DNA of 64,000 nucleotides from Tipula vernalis (GCA_958295665.1 OY282560.1:99983930-100047929); one strand, 5' to 3'. Positions 18,350 through 31,252 are shown, counted from the first letter of the stretch. Notes: generated from the sequence alone by a model not told the origin. Translations and numbers: made by a program.

Positions 18350-19146
18350 AGCCGCATCCACACGAAGTGTGAAATGTACACTTATGCGCGCATTTAGCGA
18401 ATGTAGACGTCGTGTGGATGGTTTTCGCATGACGAATGTAACAGAATATTTTCATTTGCTTGTGTTCGTCAAATAGGCGGTAAACGACACACATCAAAGG
18501 AAACAATCGATGCATTTGTGTCCCATCCACACGAAGTGACATAATGTTAACAAATATAATTTGAAATGTTAGTGCATTTATCTTTAGAATTTTTTTTAAT
18601 AAAAATGTTATTTATTGAACTTAGAGAAATAATATCCGAAAATTCTTAAAACGTAATATATAATTGATTTCAAAAGTAATGTTAAATACCAATTTTCATT
18701 TGAATGGTCGGAATGGCTTTTTGGTCGGATATTATCAAATTTGCTGTTAATTTTTAGTAAAAACCGATATTTAAGTACTTTATTTTTATTTCTGTTTAAT
18801 AACATTGCAGCACAACGATTTATTAATATTTCACTGGCCAAATCAATCTCGTCGTCGCTATTTATTTCCATTTTCAATTTTGAATAAACCGAAGAACTTG
18901 AAAAATTTTTAAAAACAACAAATTTGTTCAATTTGAAATTAAATGAAAAAATTTTACGATATATGTACTAAAACTGTCTATCAGTGTAGAAATGTTCACT
19001 AACATTCGCCTACATGTGATCAATGAACATTTAACGAATCGTGTGTACCGAGATAAATGTACACTTCCCGCTTAACCGCCTACATTCGCCAAATAAGCGA
19101 ATACGCGCGCATAAGTGTACATTTCACACCTCGTGTGGATGCGGCT
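18350..19146. mobile_element. Non-autonomous PIF/Harbinger-type element, 797 bp
   Basis: The ends are inverted: AGCCGCATCCACACGA (18350-18365) and its complement ending at 19146. Pairing continues through GTGTGAAATGTACACTTATGCGCGC. TTA lies directly outside both ends (18347-18349 and 19147-19149), the typical 3-bp duplication of the superfamily. Further inverted ATCCACACG-type blocks occur inside (about 18405-18420 and 18525-18540). The minus-strand frame at 18931-18608 may be a remnant of a transposase N-terminus (MEINSDDEIDLASEILINRC) but I cannot confirm it. Confidence 0.85.
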
Positions 19147-19278
19147 TTACAGAATTTGTTTTCGTAAAACTCCCGTAATTCCCGTTAGATTTGATTTTTT
19201 GTTTTTATGCCGATGAAATAGTCAGTCTAACTAAAATATTAATATTAAAGCGAAAAGGTTAAATTTTAATAAGGAAAA

Positions 19279-19885
19279 ATGTCAAAACGTCGTAGTTTCA
19301 CAATCGAACAAAAACCCAGCACCATATGGCGACTCAAGGTCAAGAATGGTGAACACAATACTGCCTTAGCCAAAGAATTCGACATTGCGCATTCAACTTT
19401 GTCGACAATATGGAGAAATAGAGATAGCATCAAAAAACAATTTGAAATTTGTTTTAAGAAACAAAAGAATTAGAAAACCGGAACATAGTGAAATTGATGA
19501 ACTGTTTTTTGATTGGTTCACATATCAACACGCCAAACATACTCCGATCACCGGACTATTATTGCGAGCAAAATCAAATCGAGGGGAATTTATCAAACAT
19601 AGAATTACAGTTCTTTTAGCTACCAATATGGATGGAAGTGATAAAAGGAAATTTTTTATTATCGGTAAATCTAGAAAACCGCGTTGCTTTAAGAACATAA
19701 AATCGAAAAGAAAAATTATCCTATTTATCGATAATTGCACGGCGCATTCAAATATAGAAAACCAATTAACTAACCTCAAATTGGCTTGTCTATCACCCAA
19801 CACAACTTCGGTGGTGCTCCAATCGATTGACCAATGTATAACAAAATCCCTTAAATGTAATTACAGGAAATTGTTGGTGCTATAA
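19279..19885 (+). pseudogene. pogo/Tigger-type transposase remnant
   Basis: The first 60 codons form a CENP-B/Psq-like helix-turn-helix: KRRSFTIEQK, then ALAKEFDIAHSTLSTIWRNRDSI. After a frameshift near 19440 the text jumps to the DDE core: RITVLLATNMDGSDKRKFFIIGKSR, then ILFIDNCTAH (second acidic residue) and LSPNTTSVVLQSIDQ (third). The first catalytic aspartate and most of the CENP-B DNA-binding region are missing, so the gene has an internal deletion. I see no inverted repeats or TA duplication for this copy. Confidence 0.8.
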
Positions 19886-21799
19886 ATGACACAGCATTGT
19901 GAATCAAATGAATCTACGAGTAGTTTTACAATCAACCTTATAAATGCGATCTAGGTGATTTCATCCGCTTGGAAGTTAAAGCCTGTACAATACAAAACTA
20001 CTTTAATCAAGCAGGTTGACGTTTAATTTTAAATGAATTACGTCAGGTAATTTGATTGAGGAGCACGAAATAACCCCGCGGCAAATCATTCCGACGAAAA
20101 TTTTTGTATGGCGAAATTAATCCTATTTTCAATATGATTTAAATCCGCGACATGTAATTTTTTTAAATGAAATAAGTTCGAGCAAATGTTATCCAGTTTT
20201 AAAAATTTTAATGTCGCGGATTTAATTCTTCAATTTTGTCACATACCAAAAGAAATATCTAACTTTAACTCAAAACTATGTCATCCTCATCTGTAATTTC
20301 GGAGTATTTTCGCAACAATGCGAAATAGAAATAAATAATTCAAAGGGTTCTACGTCCGCATTAAAACTTTTCGCCTCTCTCCTAAATAGGGTATTATTTC
20401 AACCATAAACGACAGAGCTTCTGTGATGCAATTATGTATCGAAATAGCTGTGCTTGCATTGGGCAGAAAAGATGCTAATTTAACTACCGCTAAAGGCGCT
20501 AAGCTAAAGATTTTCTTAATTTTCAGGTACGAAAATATTAAGACGCGATTAGGTTCAAGAAAGAACCAGAACGTTATTTCTTTATTAAACTGCCTGCTGT
20601 AACAAAAATTACCGACGAAGGACAATATCAATTTTGGATTTTGTTAATTACTTGGTTCAGTTTCTCGCCCAGACATCCTAGAAGTTCTACTGTGATGACA
20701 TAATGTTATCATGGTTATCAATCAAAACGGTACAAAGCAATACGTTGTATTTTCAATCCACTCAACACATAATAAAATGTTTAGTTTCGACAGAAATCAA
20801 CGAACATCCCAACAGAATTAATGTATCCCTAGAAAAGGAATTGATGGCAACAAAAATGTACGCCAACTATTTCGACTTTGTTTCTCATTAAAACATCAGG
20901 AATTAAATTATTGACACAATTTCGTATAGGAATTGTAACATCCAAAGTAGTCGAATTCGCGGCGCCCAAGTGAGGAAATGTTACGGCTAAAGGAGATCGT
21001 TGGTTTCATGATGTCATATCAAAATATTATAATGTTTAGTTTTCATAATGGAGCAAAATCTCAATTTACTGTGGATTTAATTATTTTGAATATTCTAGGA
21101 GGTCAATAGATCAAATAAATTATATAAATTGGTTCACATTAACTGATTTTTTTTTTATATGTGTGGGTATTTTAAAAAGTTAGATAAAATCTGGATTTTT
21201 TTAGTAAGGTTTTAATTCAGAAGATTTGAGATTATTCGCCGCCTCCAAAAAATATTTTATTTGTTGTTCTTTCTAGCAAGATGATTTATACGTGACATAC
21301 GATCCGAAGTCGGCCAATTCCAAATAATCAAGGGGAAAATCGATAATGATCTCCATGACAGCCAGTGTTCTTATGATTTTAAAAGGAAAATATAGTTCGA
21401 TGGTACCTCTAAACCAAAATTCGCACCAAAGAGCGACCTAGATCTCACGATCAGAATCTCTTGAAATCAACCGCGTAAGGATCCAACTCGTCAACGACGA
21501 GAAATTGAGAGGTTTAACTTACGTTTTCTAAGCAGCAATACGATGCAATTGTTAGACGAATTGTGGCAACAAAGAGCATATTAACATTTTCTTGTACGTT
21601 GCGAAATTTATGATGAATAGAAAGCTAATGCCTTGATTTGATCATACAAAACGACAACTTAAACAAGACTGAATTATAATTTAATAATAATCTAAGCTTG
21701 GACATAATTCTTCAAGACAAAAACATCTTGAAGTGCTTCAGAACATGTTGAAGTTTGTCCGAATTTAGACCAAAAATCATCTTAGCGACAAAGTCCCTT
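19886..21799. other. Non-coding stretch with one inverted repeat
   Basis: No gene is recognised. AAATCCGCGACAT (20141-20153) is inverted at 20211-20223 and may be the ends of a tiny element. Frames near 20350-20631 and 20703-20891 lack motifs and I treat them as chance. Confidence 0.45.
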
Positions 21800-22228
21800 T
21801 TTGACTGAATGCTATGTAAACAAACAAACTTGCCTTATACGGGGTGAAAACAATTCACAAGAGACCTGCAAGCGTCCACTGCACCTACAAATAATTACTG
21901 TTTGATGAGCATTAACCATCAATTTTGGGAGAGGTTTTGGGGGATGATTAACAATTTTCTGGGGCCCTGTTTTCTTGATAAGGAAGGACCTCCAATATAA
22001 ATTTTTGAATGAGGTGGCGTTACGAGCCACCCAAGTGGGAGTTGTATGAAGTCAATCATATTTGCCAACAGACCAAGAACGATTCAGGAGTTAAAAGACA
22101 ACCAAAGATGCAAAATTACTGCTTCTAAAGCCTCATTTATAAGAAAATGTGATCGAAAATTGGAACAAAAGAATGCGCGCCACGAGGTGAGCCATTTGCG
22201 TTGGCAAACACGAACAATTCGAAAATAA
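21800..22228 (+). pseudogene. Mariner/Tc1-superfamily transposase, C-terminal relic
   Basis: Only the end of the DDE_3-type transposase survives. The clearest piece, at 22046-22120, is KSIIFANRPRTIQELKDN, the conserved segment just after the last catalytic residue in many insect mariner-like transposases. Upstream fragments are frame-shifted. No terminal repeats are seen. Confidence 0.65.
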
Positions 22229-22679
22229 TAGAGATAATTAAAAATTATGTAAAGCAAGTTTTTATTTTATGCCACCTATCCTTAAGAATTTTGCAGAGAA
22301 TTTAGCATACCCATAGACTCGTTATCAATAGTTCTTAGAAATTATCTTCCATTCGTTAGATTTTTAAATCTGGCCAAAGATGTGAAATTCAATAACTATT
22401 GCGAAATTCCTATTCTTTCTACCATGCTAAAAACTTTTCGAAACCATGGTACAGAAATTCAACATCCAAAATTCTAGCCTAAACGATAGATATCGCAGCA
22501 CAAGATAAATAACTACGGACTTTCATGCATGCAGCATCGCTATTCGCAATGAGTCAGGTGAATTAAAAATGGACACTAAGACTATCCTCGAAGTGTGTGG
22601 AATTATTTCTCCTCGCTTCTAAATAGGCAGAAACGACCTTCCAAGCAACAACCTTTCTTTCTTTAACGTGATATCGACG
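22229..22679. other. Non-coding stretch
   Basis: I see no recognisable gene or repeat structure. Confidence 0.4.
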
Positions 22680-23165
22680 TCGAGATGTCACCCCAATACT
22701 CACATCATATGATGAAGTGCGGAACATGATATCGCAAATGAAAAATTACAAGACACCTGGTGAGGATGATAACTGCAACGAAATGCTCAAATATGGCTGC
22801 GATTATCTGTTCTAATGCATGTTTGAGCTCATATTAATAATTTGGCCAAAAGAAGAATGGACGGCGGCTCTTACCTCATAAAAAAAGAGGTCGGTTAAAC
22901 TGCAACAACTATTGCGGTAGAGCTCTGCTGAACACAGGCTATAAGATTTTGACAAACGTAGTCGCGACAAAGTTGTCAACTTATAGCAAGATGATCTTGG
23001 GTGATTACGAGAATGGTGCTGCAGAAGTGCCATGAAAAGAACATTCTTGTGGACAGTCTATTCGTAGACTTCCATTAAGCATACGACAGCATTAAGAGAA
23101 ATACGTTATAGAACGTATTGTGCTGTCCTGCACAATATGCAAGGTGCTAATAGAAGGCAAAATTT
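22680..23165 (+). pseudogene. Non-LTR reverse transcriptase fragment (RTE-like)
   Basis: Scattered over three frames are MKNYKTPGEDD, NCNNYCGRALLNTGYKILTNVV (as two pieces) and LFVDFH.AYDSIKRN. These correspond in order to the RT blocks PG.D, YRGISLLN and F.DF..AYDS of RTE-type or related LINEs. There are many stops. The clade call is tentative. Confidence 0.6.
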
Positions 23166-23169
23166 CGGA

Positions 23170-24340
23170 TGTCTTCGGAGCCTTTCATAGTCAATAGCTC
23201 AAAGCGCAGCTGCTTGTATTATACATCAACCAATAGTAGCTTTCCAAATAATTTTGAAATTGTAGGAAGTAGGGAAATCAGCCTGTACGATGTTTTTTTG
23301 TTTGGCGGCTTATTAGGTTTTAGAATCACTATCACCTCTGCCAACTCTCACTGGTATGCTGCGTTGATTACTTGTACTAATTTTCGTAATCCTTTCTATG
23401 GTAGTGCTTTAACTATAAGTCCAGTGATTAGGTCATAACCAGGGGAATTTTATTAAGCTTCAGTTGTTGTTAATTTCATCTTTTAGCTCTTGTAGCGTTA
23501 CATGTTTTATGTTTTGCTTATCCACTTTCAAGGTAGGCTGCGAACAATGCAGTCTTTTCTTTGGCACTTCTAGCCCAAGTTTCATCGTCATTTTTAATAA
23601 GAGCTATTTGTACTTTAGGCCTTTTAAGACCTTTAATTGCTTTCCAAAGGGAATACTTAGCGTCCATGTTGCCAGAAAGGCCTAGCTAGGTATTCGCTAA
23701 AAGATTTGTTCTTGATTTCTTTGATAAGCATTTTCAAATTGTTGCTTAAATAATTACGTCGTGCTTTGCTTTGTGGTGCTCGGTTCCTCTGCCAGATTTT
23801 TCGTGCTTTCCGTTTTTCTCTAATCAGAGCTCTCACTTCTACTGGATAGTTGACGTGATTTTCCGTTTGGTTACGACTAGGAGGATTACTCTGCCACGCT
23901 GCTTATAGTTAATTTTGTTCAGCAGCTCTAATTGAACTTCAAGGTGCGCCGGAGTTTTAATTGGTACTTGTAATTCAGTATTGTCTTCGACTGGGTTCCG
24001 GAAGAGATCCCGGTTTGTTTTATTATTTGTTAACCTAGGCAAATTTTATTTTTTGATAATGGTATCACTGAGTGTCAAAATGACAGGCGTGTGGTCAGAC
24101 GAAATTCCTTCACTATTTTCGAGCAGTACGTAGTTTTCAGATATCCCTTTCGTTATTTGTATCCGCTGGCCAATATGTTGGTTTACTTCCAGACAGGAAC
24201 TCGTAGTTTAAGGCCCGTCCAGCTACAAATAGTTCCTTACCCTTGTGAATTGTTAGTCAACCCAAATATGTATTTTTAGCCTTAAAATCGCCTCTGATTA
24301 TGAAGTTAAAACCGAGGGAATTTGAAATATTGACTATGGG
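23170..24340 (-). pseudogene. Jockey-like LINE fragment, endonuclease end and RT start
   Basis: Read on minus with several frame changes: GISSDHTPVILTLSD (endonuclease end, about 24100), then a linker with KYSLWKAIKGLKRPKVQ and WARSAKEKTALFAAYL (about 23650-23570), PGYDLITG (about 23430), and TSYRLISLLPTISKLFGK (about 23280-23230). The same landmarks occur in the same order in the Jockey element at 9827-12490, but the sequence is far more decayed. Confidence 0.75.
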
Positions 24341-25274
24341 TCCGGTCCGAGTCAGTCAAAGAAGCCAAGGAGTATAACCTTCGATCAAATATAAAAAAAA
24401 CCTATTTTGTTGGTGTATTCAAGAGAATGTTAGTTTATTTTCTATTCAGAATTCATAAACTCTTATGCGAAGGGAAACGTTGTTAAGTAAAATAAAAGGA
24501 ATGTATCGAAGTTTTTGCATCTGCGAACAATTAGAACTAACGGCAGGAATAATATTCCTGTAGGGGAGACTGTGCTCGAGATACGGTCTTAATAACGCAG
24601 AATATGTATGTCTTATGCAAAGTACTCTGTATCCTGTAAGTTTTAAATTTTTCCGCGACTGTACTAATCCGAATTGGTTGTTTATTTGGTGGGAAAAGCC
24701 CATCTGTAAGTCCTCTAATGTGCAATAGTTTATTAAAAATATTTTTATAACAAATGGAAAGTTATTGGCTATATGAATTAAACAACATCTCAAAATTCGA
24801 GATGTACAACTTTAATGGGCAGGGGCACCCCTAAAAAGGAGAGCACACCTAAAAAATCTTAAGCTATCCAAATCAATTAAAACCTTTCAGCTGCCTTTCT
24901 TAGTTTTTAAGTTATTAACGAAAGTCTCATATTCATTATTTTTGGGACATGGACTTTTCGTACAGATCAAAATCGGTGCAATAGCTAAAGCTACGGCGTT
25001 AGGATTGACCAGAGGTAGGGGGATCGAATCGGAGAGTATGTCAGTACTATAAAGTGACATGGAGCAATGACAACGTGCAGGTCTACATAAAACGGAAATA
25101 TACTCTTGCGTCCTTGATTTCGAAATGAAGTGCCTCTCCTCAAAAAAACATTGTAGAAGTAAAAACAGCCAAACTATTTAAACATATTATGCGCCAGCAT
25201 CTACGTCAAATATTGAAACGTATATACTTAAATACGCCAAACGCGTTGGGACTTCGACTTTATCGTATTAAAGT
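24341..25274. other. Non-coding stretch
   Basis: No recognised gene. Minus frames at 24793-24446 lack family motifs. Confidence 0.4.
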
Positions 25275-25289
25275 ATTGTGAGGAGGTTA

Positions 25290-28200
25290 GAGGAGAGTTC
25301 CGCCGATAGAGAGGAGGTTCCGCCGGATAACCTTGGGGAACTGATACGCGAAGCGGAACGGGAAAAGATCGGAGTATTACTGGGTTGTGATGCAAATTCG
25401 CACCATACAATCTGGGGTAGCACCGACATCAATGAAAGGGGTGAGTATTTATTTGATTACTTATTGGGTACTAACCTTGCAGTGTGTAATCTGGGGCAAG
25501 AGCCCACTTTTATTATTAGTAACAGGCAGGAGGTACTGGACGTTACCTTCGCGTCGGGCTTCGTTACACATATGGTTAAAAAATGGCGGGTTGCGAAGGA
25601 GCACTTCTTCTCGGACCATCGGTACGTGACGTTTAATACTGACATTCACCCTGTTACCCGGAAATCCTTCAGGAATCCTAGAAGGACTAACTGGAAGAAA
25701 TACGGGGAAGTATTAGAAGGACTCTTACCGACCGATGCTCTGAGGCAACCAGCCACAAAGAAGGAGCTGGATTTACTGGTGGAGGAAATCACAAGCGCCT
25801 GTAACGTGTCCTTGGACACTGCGTGCCCCAGGAGAATACCTAAATGGAAGCAGAAACCGGTATGGTGGTCCAGGGAGCTAGGAATCCTACGTTGAGGGTG
25901 CAGGAAAGCATTCAATAGAGCAAAGGGCTCTAGGGAAGCTTAGGACTGGGACTCCTATAAGGAGCACCTTAAAAAGTATAAAAAGGAATTAAGGAGGGCG
26001 CTAAGGAGATCTTGGAGACTATTCTGTGAAAAAATGGAAGGTGTTTCGGAGACTTCGCGCCTCAGGAAAATCTTATCTAAGAGTCCAACGAGCCCTAGTT
26101 ACTTGATCAAACCTGATGGGCTGTGGACAACGTCTACTGGGGAATCACTGGCGCTTCTGTTGGATACCCATTTCCCAGGTAGTGTGGATGTGTCGACGGA
26201 GCTTGGCGGGGAGGGGGAAAGAGTATCGTCGGGGTGCCCGGAGGAAATCGTGTGCAAGAACCGGATCCTATGGGCGCTAAACGGCTTTAAACCCTTTAAA
26301 TCGGCTGGCCCGGACGGTATTATCCCAGCAGAGCTGCAAAAACACTCGTCGATCATTCTCCCATGGCTGGAAGTGATCTTTAGGGGGTGTCTAAAAATGA
26401 ATTATATTCCTAGGAAATGGGCGGAGGTTAGGGTGATTTTCATCCCGAAAACGGGAAAGAATTCACAGACCTACCCAAAGGACCTAAGATCGATAACTCT
26501 ATCATCCTTTCTGTTGAAAACATTGGAAAGATTTTACTGTATGGTAGCCTTCCTCGATATAGAGGGCGCCTTAAACAACGTCAGGACGCAGGCAGTTCGG
26601 GAAGGACTGTCTTTCTTAGGTGTGGACGACCCCTTAGGGAGATTAATAAATCAGATGCTAGAAGGCAGGATTATTAATGTGGATATGGGGGAAACCACCA
26701 TTAGGAGGCGGGTAGTTAGAGGAACTCCGCAAGGTGGCGTCCTATAACCTCTTCTCTGGAACATAGTTATCAATGGATTACTTTTGGAACTGGAGAGGGA
26801 GGGAATAGGAGTGATGGCGTATGCAGATGACGTGGCGATCGCTATCTCGGATAAGTATCTAGGCACGATTAAGGAGGTCATGCAACACGCGCTCGTAATC
26901 ATTATAAAGTGGGCCAGCAAATGTGGGCTGGGAGTGGGACGCCCCTCCTACCTTAAATGGCACGGCACTGGCCTTTACTGATAAGGCAAGATTTCTGGGC
27001 ATAATCTTGGACAGTAGGCTAAATTGGATGCCCAATATTTTAGAGAGGGTAAAGAAGTCTACCATGGCTCTGTACTCATGTAGGAACGCCGTCGGAAGGA
27101 GATGGGGTCTAAAACCAGAGCTGGTACACTGGCTTTTCACCGCTGTAGTCAGACCGATTCTGATGTACGGGGTAGTGTGTGGTGGCCAGCACTAGATAAG
27201 ATAACTTATAAGAATAAGATAGAGAAGGTGCAGAGAACGGCCTGCTTGCTTATAAGCGGGGCACTGAGGACAACCCCTACACGTGCTCTGGTGGCTATGC
27301 TCTACCTTCTTCCTGTCGACATCTTTGGTAAGCAGAGAGCGGCAACTACGGCTGCACGACTCTCTGCCGTGGGTGAGTGGAAATGTCTTCAGAAGGGCCA
27401 CTCGACGATTGGCAGGTCGCTAAAGGCAGAGGTGGTGAATAGTGAATACACAACACCGGTTGTTTGCTTTGAAATGGGTTTCCGGACTCTTCTCCCCTCA
27501 AGGGAATCATGGGGGAACAGGTCAATAGCAGAAACTGGTTGTATACAATTTTACACTGACGGCTCCAAGCTATACGGCAAAGTCGGAGCAGGAGTCTTTT
27601 GTGACAAATTAAATGTGAATTTATCCGTTCGTCTTCCTGATCACTGCAGTGTGTACCAGGCGGAGGTGGTAGCGATTGAGGAAGCGCTGACATGGTTGAG
27701 GCATAATGTCATATCCACAAGGGATATAACAATATATGTGAACAGTCAGGCGGCAATCAAGTCGCTGGAATCAGTTTCTCTGTCATCCGTGGTGGCATTG
27801 AGGTGCCGCTCATCTCTTAACGAGATGAGTGAGCAGTTCAATATCCGGGGTACGGGGGTACTGCAGGGCGGACGAACTGGCAAGGCAAGGTACAACTCTC
27901 CAATTGAAACCGGAAAGAGCAAATCTGGGGAGGCCCATAGCGGCGATTTTTAGGGCGCTTGGTAATGAGGCGATAGCCTCGGCACAGAAGAGATGGACTA
28001 ACACCATAACATGCAATGTAGCGCGGCAGTCTGGCCGAAACTGGACTTGGAGCGCTCCAAGACGCTACTATCCCTACGCAGACCTGACTTAGGTATAGTC
28101 GTAGGGGTAATCACAGGACACTGCCTCATTGGGGAGCAAGCGAGGAGGCTTGGGTCAATGACAAATGATTGCTGTAGAAGCTGCATGGATGAGGAGGAGG

Positions 28201-28306
28201 AAGACACTCTGAGCCACTTCCTCTGCTCATGCCCGGCGCTAGCTTACAGGAGGCACAAATATCTGGGCAAGTATAGTTTGGACGGCCTTATGTATCTCAA
28301 GAACTG
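25290..28306 (+). pseudogene. LOA ORF2 remnant of the second copy
   Basis: The endonuclease part (25290-25893) has GCDANSHHTIWGS and FFSDHRYV and stops at TGA 25893-25895. RT resumes by 26034 with AGPDGIIPAELQ. It then jumps from LLKTLERF straight to CMVAFLDIEGALNN, an internal deletion of about 40 codons relative to the first copy. The GTPQGGV block and VMAYADDVAIAI follow after frame changes. The RNase H part has FYTDGSKLYGKVGAG, YVNSQAAIKSL (Asp to Asn at a catalytic position) and a frame-shifted GYCRADELARQG. The C-terminal CRSCMDEEEEDTLSHFLCSCP survives. It is clearly dead. Confidence 0.85.
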
Positions 28307-28371
28307 AGTAGGATCCCTCGGTATCACAACGGACCGTCATCGGTCTAAGTGTGCGTTTTGGCAGTCGCTCT

Positions 28372-28386
28372 AACCTAACCTAACCT
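28372..28386 (+). repeat. AACCT tail of the second LOA copy
   Basis: Three AACCT units end the element. The host sequence then resumes at CACGTTTCGA. Confidence 0.85.
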
Positions 28387-29925
28387 CACGTTTCGATTTT
28401 GAAGGAATTACTCACCCCACAGTAAAAGTACCTTTAAATTTCACAGTAAAAGCCATATTAGACGAAATGGAAATACCCTTCCTCCTCTTAGAAATGCTAT
28501 AAGAATTTTTAAACATAATCTCCCCCCCCCCCCCCCTCCGACTATATATAAAAACTATTCAGCTATTTATACTTTAACGAGATACTATCCGTACTCTTAG
28601 ACATACTCGACGTACCCTTAGACGTACTCAACGTACTCTTACACGTACTCACTCTTACACGTACTACCTGTCCGGATAGCCACATCCTTTTTTTAGCAAC
28701 AAAAAAACCTTATACATAGCCCCAATATGTATTTAAAAATGCACAACGCGTCTAGAGTGCATCTTATCTTTAAGTGTGAGATTCTTATTATTTAAATTTT
28801 CTTCTAATTAAAGATGGTTGTTACGATTTACACATAAAGCATCGTTTATTTTATAGTAAGTAGCTAGCTACCCACCAGCGATTAAACCCACTTTGTTGAT
28901 GAAGATAATAGATAACGAATGATGGTGTTTCGGTGCTTATCTTGTTTGGCAAAAACCAACTTTGAATTTTCGTCTAATCATAGCTTAAGCCTTTGTTGAA
29001 ATAACATTATTTCATTCGGCCACGTAAGGATAGAGAAAAATAACTTAAAAATATCGTCTGCAATGCAATTTGCACTTGACCGACATATGGTCAATTATAC
29101 ACGGTTGCCTTGCCACCGAACATGTTAACAAATAAATTTTATTTTTAAGGTTTCATGTCACAAAAAAAAAAAAAAAAAAAAAAAATTAAATACAAAAGTT
29201 GTACAAATTTCTTGAAATCAGACACCTTTTTCTCACGGTAGTTACGTAAACAAAAGAACATCAAAATGTTAATAAAAATTATTCCCAAACAAAACCAGTA
29301 CTAACCTATAAGTATTGTAAGCAGCAGTCGTAACGCTGGTTCAGATGTACCCACAAGAGTTGCTAAATATTGTACATAACCTATATTTTCACTTGTATTT
29401 GACGACATTTTTATGATTTTTTTTTATTTCTGCTCGATCATAAACTATCACAAATTTTATTATCGTAATTGATTTAATGAAACAATAACTATTAATGCAC
29501 TAGAATTAATGAACCACAAATTTTATCATGTATTTACAAAAAAATACGTAATCTTTAATTCAAGATTTATGTATTGTTTTAATACAAAAAAAAATCAATA
29601 ATTTTTTCCACTTATCACTTCAACTATTTTTGTTTTTTTTTTTTGTTCGATTTTTCACTTTTCAACACGTTTTTGATTTTAAATTATTTATGATTTAGTA
29701 AAAAATCATTCTTGATTCTGTATTTAAACACTTTCTTTATAATATTAAAATTATAAAATAATTATTTCCCCGTCTTTACATTAATGTGGTTTGATGTTCA
29801 AAATAGAAATGAAAACACAGAAATTTTTTTTTTACTGCAGTATTTTTTTTGTTGTTTTATTTTGTTATGTTGGTATTGGTAGTAACGTCGTATTGATTGT
29901 AAAAATATTGTTGAATTGTATTTAT
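28387..29925. other. Non-coding, simple-sequence-rich stretch 3' of the MADF gene
   Basis: It contains a 15-C run (28522-28536), a degenerate short repeat of CGTACTCTTAGA-like units (about 28585-28665) and a 24-A run (29162-29185). It lies downstream of the minus-strand MADF gene, so its right part probably includes that gene's 3' UTR. I found no other gene. Confidence 0.5.
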
Positions 29926-31033
29926 TTATTGTTGACCTTCAAGATACGATGAAATTTGTTGATGAACAACTTTTAAAACTTCTTGTTGAATGATTGAAAA
30001 ATGTCGAAATGGAAGATTTTCGGCTTCGATTTGGGCCGCAATCGAATCGAAAAACATTTTCACATGTGACTGGGTCACTGAATCTTGATATGTTGTGGTG
30101 GGACTGTGATGGGAATAAGATGGGGATGATGTACGTGGAACGGCACAATCTACACTTTCGACTTCATGTTTGATATTCTTATTTGAAACAAATTCTGAAT
30201 CTGGATTTTGATCGATAAATCCAAGCAACTCAATGAATTTTTTTGAATTCGAATCATTTAGATCCGTTGGATTGTACATTCGATAGCGTTCCTGAATTGC
30301 TTGCCATCGAGCTTTTAGACTGTAGATATCTTGACCTGTTTCGAGACTAAATTGTGCCCATTTACGATTTCGCATCGGTATGTCTTTAAAATTCGGATGA
30401 TGTATATCATATAAAATGGGATTGTTTCGCATAAATTGAGCCATTTTACAATCTCGATCGTCTAGGTTAAACCAAGTATTTATTTCGCTAAATACGGTTT
30501 CTTCTTCTTCCTTTAAATATTGATAAGAGTTATTTCCCTCTTCAATAGCTTCATTCTCCTCCGATAAGTCATTACAAAAAACGATTTCCGATTCCAATTC
30601 GCAACTGGACGATGGGTTGTGATCAAAAGTATCATCAAGAAATGAAAGTTGATCGTAATATTCGAATGACGGAACTTCACCATCATTATTATTGGGTTTT
30701 CTGTATTCTCGACGAAATCGGTCGCGCAGCTCTTGCCATTTATACTTTACACTATTTACTGTGGCATTCATCTCTCTTGCTACCTGTTCCCAAGCTACTT
30801 GCTTTTGATGCCGACAATTATAGTTATAGTTGCGTGGATCGTATAAAATAGGCTTTGTTCTTACAGCTGCGATTAATAGGGAATGCTCCAATGAAGTTTG
30901 TGGTTGAGGTTCTTCATTTGGTTCTTCTTCGGGCTCAGATTCCAGTACTTCTAAGTATTCCGAAAAATCATCAAATTCATTGGGTACAAATTTGGGTTGT
31001 AACGATTCAACTCGTTCGAACTTTTGTATATAC
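29926..31033 (-). CDS. Triple-MADF/BESS protein, exon 3 (MADF 2, MADF 3, BESS)
   Basis: This is the main exon of a three-exon gene. MADF domains are Myb-like helix-turn-helix modules that bind DNA, and BESS motifs mediate protein-protein contacts. Such proteins are usually nuclear transcription regulators in insects. After the TTAAAG acceptor at 31034 come an acidic linker and MADF 2 (IAAVRTKPILYDPRNYNY..WEQVAREMNATVNSVKYKWQELRDRFRREY, in pieces). A second acidic linker leads to MADF 3 (MAQFMRNNPILYD, RKWAQFSLETG, LKARWQAIQERYRMY). The C-terminus (VKMFFDSIAAQIEAENLP..FSIIQQEVLKVV) fits BESS. The frame is open to the stop, with no sign of decay. Confidence 0.85.
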
Positions 31034-31101
31034 CTTTAACAAGACAAAAAAAAAACACAAAGTGGTATGTTCTGTAAAATCAGTTATTTGGAAACACTCA
31101 C

Positions 31102-31252
31102 GGTCTTGGTCTCATATGGGGCTCCAAAAAACCGACTTGTTTATAATGCCGCCAGGAACTTTTGCCTTCCGAGTACGGATCATTATTAATTGTATTCCAT
31201 TCTTTACGATAACGATCGCGAATTACCTTCCAGCGCTTTTTCAGAAATGTAG
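31102..31252 (-). CDS. Triple-MADF/BESS protein, exon 2 (end of MADF 1)
   Basis: The acceptor is TTTTCTAG at 31253. The exon encodes TFLKKRWKVIRDRYRKEW..NNDP and SSWRHYKQVGFLEPHM, the second half of a MADF domain. It ends at CC|GTGAGT (31101). Phases match on both sides: one base carried in from exon 1 and two carried out to exon 3. Confidence 0.85.

Larger units (their letters stand above)
25275..28386 (+). mobile_element. Second LOA LINE, 5'-truncated
   Basis: It aligns with the first LOA copy from the middle of the endonuclease (GREEVPPDNL-type text near 25310) to the same 3' terminus, TATCACAACGGACCGTCA..GGTCTAAGTGTGCG plus AACCT repeats (28372-28386). ORF1 and the ORF2 start are missing, as expected when reverse transcription stops early. 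The exact 5' junction (25275-25290) and target duplication are not clear to me. Confidence 0.85.

Noticed and set aside
22046..22228. Intact small gene of 60 codons
   Set aside because: Its text is the tail of a mariner-like transposase with the catalytic part lost, so it is a relic and not a gene.
28585..28665. CRISPR-like array of short repeats
   Set aside because: The CGTACTC units are tandem, irregular and without unique spacers, and the DNA is eukaryotic.
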